NCBI GenBank assembly: GCA_049699975.1
Contig: JBNAWB010000002.1
Location: 1 to 48,859, forward strand
Reading direction: 5' to 3'
Source of the DNA: CAZAGD01 sp049699975
GTDB taxonomy: Bacteria; Desulfobacterota; SM23-61
Length of the DNA stretch: 48,859 nucleotides
Part shown: positions 17,344 through 25,034 of the stretch, piece after piece
Layout: each line of letters opens with the position of its first letter
Numbering within the stretch: position 1 is the first letter of the stretch
Position numbers and translations under genes: made by a program
Notes under the pieces: model-generated
Database searches by the model: none
What the model saw: the letters and a program-made list of their open reading frames with translations, nothing else
What the model was told of the DNA's origin: nothing

Positions 17344-18969
17344 TTACTCTTTTCTTCTTATGGCTCCTGAGGGGCAAACTTGGAGACATACCCCGCAGCC
17401 GACACATAAATTTTGGTCAATTTCGGGCAAGCCCGTGGCGGCGTTTTTGACAATTGCTGGGCACTCCAAATCATGAAGACATATTGCGCAGCCTACACAG
17501 TCGGCCGAAATTTCCAGAGATTCTCCGGGGCTGGGCTTGGCTCCAGGAAGCAACAAACACGGATGCCGGGAAATAATGACGGCTACTCCTCCCTTCTCCC
17601 GCGTAAAAGAAGCTGCATTTTTTAAGGCGGCCGTCATCTCTTCCAGGTGATAAGGATCAACTATCTGCAAATGTTTTACACCACTCGCCTGGACTATATC
17701 TTCTATCTTTACGGCTGTTGCCAAACGACCGTCGGCTAATCTTTCGGCGCTAAGAGTTGGCTGATTGCCCGTCATGGCCGTAGTGGAATTATCCAGAATA
17801 ACCAAGATAAATTGGGCTTTTTGATGAACGGCATCTATAAGGGCCGGAATTCCCGCATGATAAAAGGTAGAATCACCTATAGTGGCTATAATCGGAGAAA
17901 TTTCGCCCTTCATTTGCTGGGCAAAGTAAAAACCCGCTGCTTGGCTAATGGCTGCTCCCATGCACAGAACTGTATCTACAGCCTGCAGATTTAAACCCAA
18001 AGTATAACAACCAATATCGCTCGGATAAATTCCTTGGGGAAAAGTCTGGCGAATGGCATAAAAAGCGGCGCGATGAGGGCATCCCGGGCAAAGAGTAGGA
18101 CGCCGCATTTTCCCCGCCGCATATTTGGGTTTGGCTATGGGTTTTTTTAAAAAAGAAGAGATGACCTCAGCTAAGACGTCCGGGATTAGTTCTCCCTGAG
18201 GCGGTACAAGGCCCTTTAATCTACCCTGCAGACGATCCCGCATCCCCAATTGCATTTCTATTACTGGATANNNNNNNNNNNNNNNNNNNNNNNNNNNNNN
18301 NNNNNNNNNNNNNNNNNNNNNNNNNNNNNNNNNNNNNNNNNNNNNNNNNNNNNNNNNNNNNNNNNNNNNNGCTGGAGTTGCTGCCCAGCGTTGCGGATCT
18401 TTGGTGAAACCTGAAGGAATTTTGGCCGGGAGCAGATCACCCAAAAGAACCGCTTGCCGGGAATGACAAACCCTGGTCGTCGGCCTTAACATTACCGGAA
18501 TTTCATGTTCTTCGGAGATTTGAAAAGCCTCGGCGACCATGTCTTTGGCTTCTTGAGGACAGGAAGGGTCCAAGACGGGTATCTTAGCCATCATGGCTAA
18601 CCAACGACTATCCTGTTCGGTCTGGGAGCTATGAGGGCCAGGATCGTCAGCCGAGATAACAATAAAACCACCTTTAACTCCCGTATAAGCTGAACTCATC
18701 AGCGGATCGCAGGCCACATTCAAACCTACCTGCTTCATGCTGACCGCAGCGCGTCCACCGCAATAACTTATTGTCAAAGCAGTCTCGAAAGCTACTTTTT
18801 CGTTGATCGCCCATTGGGCCAAGGCCGGGCTTTGGGCTTTGGAAATCATGCTCATAAAAGAAGAAAGTATTTCCGAGGCCGGAGTACCTGGATAGGAAGC
18901 AGCAAAAATACGACCGCTCTCTAAGAGCCCCCGCGCTATCGCCTCATTCCCTAACAGAATCTGTTTCAA
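17344..18969 (-). CDS. iorA: Indolepyruvate:ferredoxin oxidoreductase alpha subunit (interrupted by assembly gap)
   Basis: Large subunit of IOR. The N-terminal pyrimidine-binding domain opens with LLGNEAIARGLLESG, the TPP-binding part contains GDSTFYHAGIPALIDAV and NSTTAMTG, and the C-terminus has two 4Fe-4S motifs (CVGCAIC and CVGCGVC). The reaction is ferredoxin-linked, reversible conversion of indolepyruvate or phenylpyruvate to the arylacetyl-CoA. The start is TTG at 18969, after AAGGGGAT; it matches the usual IorA N-terminus. Residues about 200-233 fall in the 100-N gap. The frame agrees on both sides, but the 541 residues are about 50 fewer than typical, so the real gap is probably larger. 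First gene of the Trp-attenuated operon. Confidence 0.9.
   Translation of the reverse strand: MKQILLGNEAIARGLLESGRIFAASYPGTPASEILSSFMSMISKAQSPALAQWAINEKVAFETALTISYCGGRAAVSMKQVGLNVACDPLMSSAYTGVKGGFIVISADDPGPHSSQTEQDSRWLAMMAKIPVLDPSCPQEAKDMVAEAFQISEEHEIPVMLRPTTRVCHSRQAVLLGDLLPAKIPSGFTKDPQRWAATPXXXXXXXXXXXXXXXXXXXXXXXXXXXXXXXXXXYPVIEMQLGMRDRLQGRLKGLVPPQGELIPDVLAEVISSFLKKPIAKPKYAAGKMRRPTLCPGCPHRAAFYAIRQTFPQGIYPSDIGCYTLGLNLQAVDTVLCMGAAISQAAGFYFAQQMKGEISPIIATIGDSTFYHAGIPALIDAVHQKAQFILVILDNSTTAMTGNQPTLSAERLADGRLATAVKIEDIVQASGVKHLQIVDPYHLEEMTAALKNAASFTREKGGVAVIISRHPCLLLPGAKPSPGESLEISADCVGCAICLHDLECPAIVKNAATGLPEIDQNLCVGCGVCLQVCPSGAIRRKE
18271..18370. other. Assembly gap (100 N)
   Basis: Exactly 100 undetermined bases inside iorA. 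A round number of this kind usually marks a scaffold join of unknown true length. Confidence 0.95.
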
Positions 18970-19109
18970 TTTTTATCCCCTTTTTCTGCTCAAATTTTAA
19001 GATATGGGCATATATAATAATTTTTTTATGCGCCTTAATTTTTAAATCTTTGATGATTTTGCTTTGCTCTCAAATCTTCTTTGCGCTCTTGGCGTTCTCT
19101 GTGGTTTAT

Positions 19110-19148
19110 AAAAAAAAAGCCGTGGACAATCTTGAAGCTGCCCACGGC
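19110..19148 (-). terminator. Attenuator: intrinsic terminator of the iorA leader, with competing antiterminator
   Basis: On the minus strand, arms GCCGTGGGCA (19148-19139) and TGTCCACGGC (19128-19119) form a 10-bp stem with one G-U pair, followed by nine Ts (19118-19110). The 5' arm can instead pair with the end of the leader ORF: GAAG-T-CTGCCCA (19197-19186) pairs with TGGGCAGCTTC (19144-19134), 11 bp with one bulge. The two structures share 19144-19139 and exclude each other. The hairpin also has a T-run on the plus strand. Confidence 0.88.
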
Positions 19149-19182
19149 TTTTTTAAAATCCTAATATGTCAGACGCGCCGAT

Positions 19183-19251
19183 CTATGGGCAGACTTCACC
19201 TCCTTTATTATTCCACCACCAGCCCCAGAATTTATTATTCATCATGCCCAT
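19183..19251 (-). CDS. Tryptophan-rich leader peptide of the iorA operon attenuator
   Basis: A 22-codon ORF starting at ATG 19251, with AAGGA seven bases upstream. It contains the block NNKFWGWWWNNK and ends EVCP-TAG, giving Trp at residues 9, 11, 12 and 13. Four UGG codons in 22 is far above chance and mirrors trpL leaders. The last four sense codons (GAA GTC TGC CCA) are the antiterminator strand. A ribosome finishing at the TAG would cover that strand and let the terminator form. A ribosome stalled on the Trp codons, 16 or more bases upstream, would leave it free to pair with the terminator 5' arm and allow read-through into iorA. I infer control by charged tRNA-Trp. An internal ATG at 19245 is an alternative start. 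Confidence 0.88.
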   Translation of the reverse strand: MGMMNNKFWGWWWNNKGGEVCP

Positions 19252-19278
19252 AAGATCGTCCTTTTTAATTAAAATACT

Positions 19279-19307
19279 TTTTACTATAAAAGGGATTTTC
19301 TTGTCAA
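19279..19307 (-). promoter_or_regulatory. Promoter of the Trp-attenuated iorA operon
   Basis: On the minus strand, a perfect TTGACA (19307-19302) is followed after 18 bp by TAAAAA, a 4/6 match to the -10 consensus. Transcription would start about 20-30 bp before the leader ATG at 19251. The end of a partial element B copy lies 12 bp upstream of the -35. Confidence 0.65.
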
Positions 19308-19319
19308 GAATTTTTTAAA

Positions 19320-19400
19320 CTGACCGTCGAACAGTTTTAATTTGCGCGACCAAATGTGACCGGGCGGAAGCGGCAGAGGCCCTCTCTCCTTCCTACCCGT
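19320..19400 (+). repeat. Partial copy of element B
   Basis: Starts with the terminal repeat CTGACCGTCGAACAGTTTTA and follows the full copies through AAATGTGACCGGGCGG to about 19380. It then runs into a short block like the far arm (CCTCTCTCC) and lacks the opposite terminus. It is an internally deleted or decayed copy between the amidase stop and the iorA promoter. Confidence 0.65.
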
Positions 19401-19434
19401 TTCTCCCCTTTTCCCAATGAGGGCCTGAGGGTGA

Positions 19435-20889
19435 CTATTCAAAACCCGCTGGCGGAATAAAGGCTTGGAACTCTTTTTCTAATATTTGGGCGAAATATAT
19501 ACAAGTATAGTCTCCATACTGGGGGCCTACAATCTGCACGCCTACCGGCAATCCTTCCGTCGAAAAACCTGCCGGAGCAACCGTAGAAGGAAGATAAAAA
19601 TTACCGGAGTATCCGGCCCAAAACATTTGCGTGGTGGAAGGCTGTGGTTTTCCGTTAACCATTATCATGCGCTCCCAGCGCTCTCCTTTTTGATTATGGG
19701 GAAAAGCTACCGTCGTGGCTGGTGGACATAAAAGTAAGTCGTATTCTTTAAAGAACTCTGCCCAGGCCAGACGCATCTTATGCCGGGCTTCATTGTAAGC
19801 CAGCCAATCTCTATGGTACATGGCCTGCGCCCTAATCATTTGCGCTCTGTATGATTCATCCTCGCTACTCAAGAGGTTATATTCGGCTAAGTTTTTCTGA
19901 AATTGCTCGGAGGTCAATCTACCCGAGGTAGCTGCCCGTAAAAGCTGGATATAATTCCGGCGCGCTTCTTTAGAGCTGAAATTTGGCCGGGCATCTTCTA
20001 CTACTTTGACTTTGTTTTTGCTGAGGAATTCGGCAACCGCTCTAATCCTTTTTTGAACTTCTTCGTCTACTTCTGCTTCTGGATCACTATAAACGACGGA
20101 TACTTTATACTCCCGCAAATTTTTCTTGGAGGGCTTTGGCAAACGTACCTGCCAGCCTCTTCCATCAATCTCATCAGGACCGGACATTATCCCCAGGGCA
20201 ATAGCTAAATCTTCAGCGCTCCTGGCCAAAGGACCGATGGCCGAAATATCAGTTACACTCACCACACCGGGAAGCACATGGCCGCGGGGGGAGCATATAC
20301 CATATGTCGGCTTATGGCCGTAGACGCCACAATAATGGGCTGGATTACGAATAGAAGCGCCAATGTCACTCCCGGCCTCAATCCCCGTAAGACCAGCGGC
20401 TAAAGCTGCCGCCGCACCTCCGGAAGATCCTCCGGGCGTTCGGTTAACATCCCATGGGTTATTAGTCGTTCCGTAAATTTCATTAAAAGTCTGCCAGTCA
20501 GCTAAATACATGGGCACATTTGTCTTACCAAAAAGGATTACCCCTGCCTTCAAGAAGCGTTCCACGGCCAAAGAATTTTTTAGGGCAATATTATCTCGAT
20601 ACTGAGGTACTCCCCATGTGGTGGGCATGCCCGCCACGTCAAATGAATCTTTGACGGTCATGGGCACTCCATGAAGGGGACCCCATATTTCCTTCTTCGC
20701 CAGAGCGCGATCAGCCTGGCGAGCTCTTTTCCGGGCGCCTTCTATGTCCATGTAGACTATGGCATTAATCTTGGAGTTGTAACGTTCCACACGTTCAAGG
20801 TAAAAATTCAAAAGTTCCAAACAACCAATTTTCTTTTGCCGGATTAAAGAAGCAAGCTGTTTGGCCGAACGAAAAGCTAAAGAAACCAT
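19435..20889 (-). CDS. Amidase (amidase-signature family)
   Basis: A 484-residue amide hydrolase with the complete Ser-cisSer-Lys triad: K80 in MTVKDSFD, S155 in the PGGSSGGAAA block, and the nucleophile S179 in GSDIGASIR. It releases a carboxylate and ammonia or an amine from an amide; the family includes indoleacetamide hydrolase, acylamidases and GatA-like proteins. No signal peptide is seen. AAGGAGGAGAAAAAT precedes the ATG. It lies upstream of, and on the same strand as, the Trp-attenuated operon but is separated by that operon's own promoter. Production of indoleacetate from indoleacetamide would fit the neighbour, but that is speculation. Confidence 0.87.
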   Translation of the reverse strand: MVSLAFRSAKQLASLIRQKKIGCLELLNFYLERVERYNSKINAIVYMDIEGARKRARQADRALAKKEIWGPLHGVPMTVKDSFDVAGMPTTWGVPQYRDNIALKNSLAVERFLKAGVILFGKTNVPMYLADWQTFNEIYGTTNNPWDVNRTPGGSSGGAAAALAAGLTGIEAGSDIGASIRNPAHYCGVYGHKPTYGICSPRGHVLPGVVSVTDISAIGPLARSAEDLAIALGIMSGPDEIDGRGWQVRLPKPSKKNLREYKVSVVYSDPEAEVDEEVQKRIRAVAEFLSKNKVKVVEDARPNFSSKEARRNYIQLLRAATSGRLTSEQFQKNLAEYNLLSSEDESYRAQMIRAQAMYHRDWLAYNEARHKMRLAWAEFFKEYDLLLCPPATTVAFPHNQKGERWERMIMVNGKPQPSTTQMFWAGYSGNFYLPSTVAPAGFSTEGLPVGVQIVGPQYGDYTCIYFAQILEKEFQAFIPPAGFE

Positions 20890-20938
20890 ATTTTTCTCCT
20901 CCTTAAAGAAAATAATAAAAAAATTTACTCAAAAAAAC

Positions 20939-20980
20939 TACCCTCTCCCTAACGGGGAGAGGAGAAAGGTGGGAGGAAAA
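20939..20980. repeat. REP-like CTCTCCC/GGGGAGAG hairpin
   Basis: The arms CCCTCTCCC and GGGGAGAGG around TAAC form a compact hairpin just upstream of the amidase. It belongs to the same sequence type as the cores of element A and the array at 39778-40250. Confidence 0.5.
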
Positions 20981-21138
20981 TTTAATAAGAAAATCGTGGA
21001 ATCCTTCCCTTCTAAGTGATAGGTTACAAATTTGTTGGACAAATTTTTTAAAATTCCGCCCCCTCTTTTTATAACATTTATTTTCAAGCCATAAAAGAAA
21101 TTTAATTTGTAATCTCGCACTAAAGGGTGGGGTTATTA

Positions 21139-21159
21139 AAATTGGTTCTTCTCCAATTT
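21139..21159. repeat. Dispersed AAATTGG/CCAATTT hairpin, copy 1
   Basis: Perfect 7-bp stem with loop TTCTTCT. The same 21-bp hairpin plus AGTT recurs at 45625-45645. No function can be assigned. Confidence 0.5.
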
Positions 21160-21314
21160 AGTTACTAAAATTTGCCGAAAAATTTAATGCCTATTCCCAA
21201 ATGGAGCCGAAATTTATATTACTTCAGGAATATCGCTCAATCACTCCTGCGGTGTTAAGGATTAAAACTTACTCTTTACCGAAAGCCCTCTCTCCAACAA
21301 GACTGGGCCATAAT

Positions 21315-21417
21315 GTCATCGCGAGGGAGCGTAGCGACCGTGGCGATCTCGTAATACCTGGAAATTAAAGAGATGGCCACGCTCCCCCGCCTCAAGTGCG
21401 GGGTCGCTCGCCATGAC
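21315..21417. repeat. GTCATCGCGAG-type palindromic element
   Basis: A 103-bp element that begins GTCATCGCGAGG and ends CGCCATGAC. The arms GGGAGCGT...GATCTC and GAGATGGCCACGCTCCC pair across the centre. It resembles the widespread GTCATTGCGAG palindromes found between genes in many bacteria. Just downstream, GACTCGTGCCGAGATGAGG (about 21489-21507) is a fragment resembling the core of element A. Confidence 0.65.
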
Positions 21418-21932
21418 GAAAAAGAAGTTGCGACGCAGTCTCAACGGAGAGAGTCGCTAAAACTCGACCAGGCGAGAAAGTCAGAAGCGACTCGTGCCGA
21501 GATGAGGAGCCAAATAAATACCATATTCGGAATAAACTCTCGGATATAGACTTTCAACATCGAAAACATTTAATCATGAGCTAATGCAATGAAAATGACT
21601 GGGCAAAATAAACGAATAATATCAAAAGATATTTTTGATTTTATATTTAAGACAAGACAACTGAATTGGAAAAGGTCATTAAAATTAAATAGGAAATTTT
21701 AATGTTTCCCTACCCCCTATCCCCAGTGCGGCTGTGTCTTAATTAATAAATAGGCTAACCTTCGCTAAAATGACCATTTTTTTATAAAATTAATTGTCAA
21801 CTTTCCCTTCAAAAAAAACACTAATGCGTTGATTGATTGATTAATCATATAAAATAAAAACGAGAAGGTAATGGATAGAACTCCTAAGAAGGATAATTAA
21901 TCAATTTACTATTTGGCAATAAAATTATAGGC

Positions 21933-22226
21933 CTGACCGTCTAACAGTTTTAATTTTCACGGCCAGATAAGACAGGACGGGAGGAGAGAGGCGAAATTAA
22001 AATCGGCTGGGAAATGACTATTTCTCTCTTACCCACTTGCTTTCCGCAAAGAACGGCGGGGACAAGCATGCCTGCACCAGATAAACGTGAATAATAGCTT
22101 TTTTCTTTTAAAATAGACGACTATCTTCCCCGCCCGTACCTATGGAAGAATAAATGCCTCATTTTAATGAGCCTCTCTCCCTCCCGTCCGCATTAGCTTG
22201 TAATTTAGAAAGTGATCGACGGTCAA
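21933..22226 (+). repeat. Element B copy 1 (294-bp inverted-repeat element)
   Basis: Terminal repeats are CTGACCGTC at the left and GATCGACGGTCA at the right. The flanks ATTATAGGC (21924-21932) and TTTATGGGC (22227-22235) agree at 7 of 9 positions, like a decayed 9-bp target duplication. Internal inverted repeats include GGCGGGGA/TCCCCGCC and CTCATT/AATGAG. There is no coding capacity. It is clearly homologous to the inverse-orientation copy at 44397-44692. Confidence 0.82.
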
Positions 22227-22238
22227 TTTATGGGCCAT

Positions 22239-22267
22239 TTGACAAAAAGTTTGACTGATTGTAAAAT
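22239..22267 (+). promoter_or_regulatory. Promoter giving a leaderless ATPase transcript
   Basis: TTGACA (22239-22244), a 17-bp spacer, then TAAAAT (22262-22267). The ATG at 22274 is only 7 bp past the -10, about where transcription should start. The end of element B lies 12 bp upstream of the -35. Confidence 0.75.
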
Positions 22268-22273
22268 ATAAAT

Positions 22274-23443
22274 ATGATTTTTCCAAGAGCGCTTTATCAA
22301 AAAATTACCCCATTTTTTGATTCACCCGAGGCCATTATCATTACGGGAATGAGAAGAACTGGCAAAACCACTCTTCTCCGGTATATTTATGACCAGATTC
22401 CCTCAAAGAATAAGATATTTTTGGATTTAGAAAACCCATTGAATAGAAGGTTTTTTGAAAAAGATAACTATGAAATCATTAAGTCGGAGTTTGAATTTCT
22501 CGGTGTCGATTTTAAGAGTAAATCTTGCATATTTCTCGATGAAATTCAATTTATTAAGAACCTGCCCTCTATAGTTAAATATTTTATCGACCATTATGAA
22601 GTTAAATTTTTCTTAACTGGCTCGGCTAGCTTTTATTTAAAAAATCTTTTCACTGAATCTTTAGCTGGCAGAAAGTTCATCTTTGAATTATTCCCTTTGA
22701 GTTTCTCCGAATTTCTGGTTTTCAAAGAAAGTCCCTTGAAAATACCTCCAGATGCTTCCCATATTAGCAAAGCAATCTTCGATACTCTATGGCCGCTTTA
22801 TCGCGAATACATGGTTTACGGTGGTTTCCCAGAAGTAGTTTTGAAGAAGAATGTTGAGGAAAAAAAGAAATCATTAGAAGATATATTTTCTTCCTTTTTC
22901 AATCTGGAAGTCATTCAACTCGGGGATTTTCGCCGCAATGAAATAATTCGAGACCTCATGCTCTTTCTTATCCAAACTCTTGGTTCTAAACTAGATATTC
23001 AGAGAATAGCAAAGGAATTAGGAATCTCTCGGCCGACTTTAAATGAATATTTGGCTTTCTTAGAAGGGACTTATTTTATAAAAACTATCCGGCCTTTCAG
23101 TAAGGGGAGGTCAGCAGAAATCAGAAAAATGCCCAAGGTATATATATGTGATTCGGGTTTAGCTAATCATCTGAGCAAAGTTGATGATGGCCATATCTTC
23201 GAGAATTGTGTTTTCCAAAATTTGCGACTCAAAGGAGAACTTAATTATTATCAGAAAAAAAGCGGAGCGGAAATTGATTTTATCCTAAACAAGAGCATAG
23301 CTTACGAAGTAAAGATACGCCCCCAAGAAGCGGATTTAAAAAGATTAAAATTAATTGCCCAAGAGTTAAATTTGGACGATTTTTGGATTGTCTCAGGAAA
23401 TTATACTTCTTTGGAAAAAGTAATGTATGGATTCATGCTTTAG
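22274..23443 (+). CDS. AAA ATPase with DUF4143 domain
   Basis: A 389-residue protein of the AAA_14/DUF4143 type. Walker A GMRRTGKT is at residues 25-32 and Walker B IFLDEIQF at 87-93, followed by a winged-helix region (LGISRPTLNEYLAFLE). The C-terminal DUF4143 segment carries GAEIDFILN and YEVKIRP, resembling the E-xK core of PD-(D/E)xK nucleases. The family is common, mobile and patchy across bacteria and archaea; its cellular role is not established. No Shine-Dalgarno precedes the ATG and a consensus promoter ends 7 bp upstream, so the message is probably leaderless. Its lower GC than its neighbours and the adjoining element B are compatible with horizontal gain. Confidence 0.85.
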   Translation: MIFPRALYQKITPFFDSPEAIIITGMRRTGKTTLLRYIYDQIPSKNKIFLDLENPLNRRFFEKDNYEIIKSEFEFLGVDFKSKSCIFLDEIQFIKNLPSIVKYFIDHYEVKFFLTGSASFYLKNLFTESLAGRKFIFELFPLSFSEFLVFKESPLKIPPDASHISKAIFDTLWPLYREYMVYGGFPEVVLKKNVEEKKKSLEDIFSSFFNLEVIQLGDFRRNEIIRDLMLFLIQTLGSKLDIQRIAKELGISRPTLNEYLAFLEGTYFIKTIRPFSKGRSAEIRKMPKVYICDSGLANHLSKVDDGHIFENCVFQNLRLKGELNYYQKKSGAEIDFILNKSIAYEVKIRPQEADLKRLKLIAQELNLDDFWIVSGNYTSLEKVMYGFML

Positions 23444-23464
23444 GAAAATTTGACGGCACCTTTT

Positions 23465-23938
23465 ATGAAATTTGTAGCCGATCGGACATTGGGAAAATTA
23501 TGCCGTAAATTGCGCACTTTGGGGTTTGATGTAGCTTATTGCTCAGGGGGAAATACGGCTGAGGCAGCAAAAATCGCCCATAACGAAGGCCGTTGCCTCT
23601 TGACCCGCAGCCATAGGCTTCCGCAAGATGTTGGCGAATTTAATTTCGTAATTGTGGAAGAGAATGATCCGCGCCGACAAATTCAAGAATTATTCTCCAA
23701 ATTATCATTAAAATTTGCCGAAGAGAATATTTTTTCCCGCTGCCTTCTTTGCAACGAACTTTTAAAACAACTGCCCAAAGAAGAAGCGGAAGGAAAAGTT
23801 CCTGATTTTATTTTTCGCCTTTATGATGCTTTTCATTCCTGTCCTCGTTGCCAAAGGATTTATTGGCCAGGAACGCACTGGGAAAAAATGAAAAAAGAAG
23901 TGGCCCAAATTTTTGGCAAAGATGGTAAAATATTATAA
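23465..23938 (+). CDS. Mut7-C RNase-domain protein
   Basis: A 157-residue protein. The N-terminus MKFVADRTLGKLCRKLRTLGFDVAYC matches the PIN-like Mut7-C domain, with the acidic residue of ADRTLG. The C-terminal half holds a zinc-ribbon-like pair, CLLCNE and CPRCQR, before the conserved RIYWPGTHWEKM. Such proteins are predicted RNases or RNA-binding proteins with unknown targets. I prefer the ATG at 23465 because it matches the family N-terminus; a TTG at 23450 has a better-placed AGGAAAA and would add five residues. It follows the ATPase stop closely, so the two are likely co-transcribed. Confidence 0.8.
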   Translation: MKFVADRTLGKLCRKLRTLGFDVAYCSGGNTAEAAKIAHNEGRCLLTRSHRLPQDVGEFNFVIVEENDPRRQIQELFSKLSLKFAEENIFSRCLLCNELLKQLPKEEAEGKVPDFIFRLYDAFHSCPRCQRIYWPGTHWEKMKKEVAQIFGKDGKIL

Positions 23939-23961
23939 AATTTTAAAGAAGGGGGAAAACT

Positions 23962-24342
23962 ATGGCCCTTTGGGATATGATTAAAAAAGGGGCAGAAGAA
24001 GGGTTAGAGGCTCTGAAAGAAGGAGTCTCGGTGTTCATGGCCGAAGCTGAAAAACAAAGCAAAATTATAAAGAAAAAAGTAGAACTGGCGGCGGTTCAAA
24101 ATAATGTCCGCAAAGCTTTTACCCGCTTAGGAAGTATCGTCTACGATCTTCATGGCCGAGGTAGCCAAGATGTATGGGCGGAAGAAGAAGTAAAAAATTT
24201 AATCAATCAAATTGATGGCTATAAAGGACGGGTGCGCGAGATAGAAGAAGAAATTGAGGCGATTAAAAAAGAAGAAAAACGCCCGGCCGCTCCTCCGAGC
24301 ATTAGTAGTAGTGAGTCTCCCCCTCCGCAAAATCCAGGATAA
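23962..24342 (+). CDS. Small coiled-coil hypothetical protein
   Basis: A 126-residue, highly charged protein I cannot assign to a named family. Residues 1-45 are amphipathic helix (MALWDMIKKGAEEGLEAL onward), the middle has a RLGSIVYDLHGRG turn, residues 70-98 form a second Glu/Lys-rich coiled coil, and the C-terminus is a Pro/Ser-rich disordered tail. There is no signal peptide. AGAAGGGGGAAAAC precedes the ATG. It is the last gene of the three-gene plus-strand group. Confidence 0.65.
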   Translation: MALWDMIKKGAEEGLEALKEGVSVFMAEAEKQSKIIKKKVELAAVQNNVRKAFTRLGSIVYDLHGRGSQDVWAEEEVKNLINQIDGYKGRVREIEEEIEAIKKEEKRPAAPPSISSSESPPPQNPG

Positions 24343-24383
24343 TTTCCCTTCCTCATCTTTAGAGTCCTTGTGGCTAGGTAGTG

Positions 24384-24439
24384 AAAAGGCCAGAGGCAGG
24401 CCCGCCTCTGGCCTGCCTCTGGCCTGCCGCGGGCCTTTT
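24384..24439. terminator. GC-rich palindrome between convergent genes, candidate terminator
   Basis: GGCCAGAGGC (24388-24397) pairs perfectly with GCCTCTGGCC (24404-24413), and an outer pair AAAAGGCC/GGCCTTTT (24384-24391 with 24432-24439) encloses it. The TTTT end makes a weak plus-strand terminator for the 126-residue gene. The GGCCAGAGGCAGGC core is shared with element C at 45762-45945. Confidence 0.5.
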
Positions 24440-24527
24440 CAACCAAGGTTAGCCAATTATTTAATGAAATCGCCTCTTAGAAAAAAGGGGAATTAATTTC
24501 TTTAAAAAGATTTTGTGCCAGGGCCAA

Positions 24528-25034
24528 TCAGGATCTCAAACTGGCGCAATCGGAAGGATCTCCCTGGATCTTTTCTAAGGCGTGTCTCAAGACTGGCCGA
24601 AGGATGGATAAGTTCTCGCGCACAGCCTGCGGGCTACCGGGAAGATTGATGATCAAGGAACGCCCCCGAACTCCGGAGACGGCGCGCGAGAGCATAGCCA
24701 TCGGCGTAATTTTCATCCCTTCCAAACGCATAGCCTCAGCCAAACCCGGAATTTCCTTGTCCAGTACGCGTCTGGTCGCTTCAGGAGTGACATCCCGCGG
24801 GCTTAATCCCGTCCCTCCTGTAGTTAAAATCAGATCTATCTTTTTTTGGTCCGCATACTCTTTGAGCTTCTCAACTATTACATCTTCTTCATCTGGAATG
24901 ATCTCGTAAGCTTCCAGGCGGGCGGGGAAATCGCCCAGCGTGCGCTCAATCTCCGGACCGCTTAAATCAATTCTTTCGCCTTTAGATCCGCGATCACTTA
25001 TGGTCAGAATTCCCAGCGAGAACAAAGATTTCAT
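24528..25034 (-). CDS. mogA: MogA/MoaB-like molybdopterin adenylyltransferase family protein
   Basis: A 168-residue MoCF-domain protein, expected to adenylylate molybdopterin during molybdenum (or tungsten) cofactor synthesis. The family motifs are LTTGGTGLSPRDVTPEAT at about 89-106 and GRSLIINLPGSPQAVREN at about 126-143. It overlaps the upstream MOSC gene by 41 bp. AGGAG abuts the ATG with no spacing, so a TTG three codons later, at a better distance, might be the real start. MOSC plus MogA is a recurrent pair, sometimes fused. It fits an organism with tungsten or molybdenum oxidoreductases. Confidence 0.87.
   Translation of the reverse strand: MKSLFSLGILTISDRGSKGERIDLSGPEIERTLGDFPARLEAYEIIPDEEDVIVEKLKEYADQKKIDLILTTGGTGLSPRDVTPEATRRVLDKEIPGLAEAMRLEGMKITPMAMLSRAVSGVRGRSLIINLPGSPQAVRENLSILRPVLRHALEKIQGDPSDCASLRS

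Noticed and set aside
19050..19253. A 67-residue plus-strand ORF
   Set aside because: It lies opposite the Trp leader peptide and attenuator, has no ribosome site and no family resemblance.
18970..19434. T-box (tRNA-binding) leader instead of a leader-peptide attenuator
   Set aside because: I see no T-box consensus or stem I specifier region; the Trp codons sit in an ORF with a ribosome site and stop, which explains the region better.
20938..21120. A 60-residue minus-strand ORF in the repeat-rich gap
   Set aside because: It reads through a REP-like hairpin and AT-rich DNA with no ribosome site or recognisable domain.
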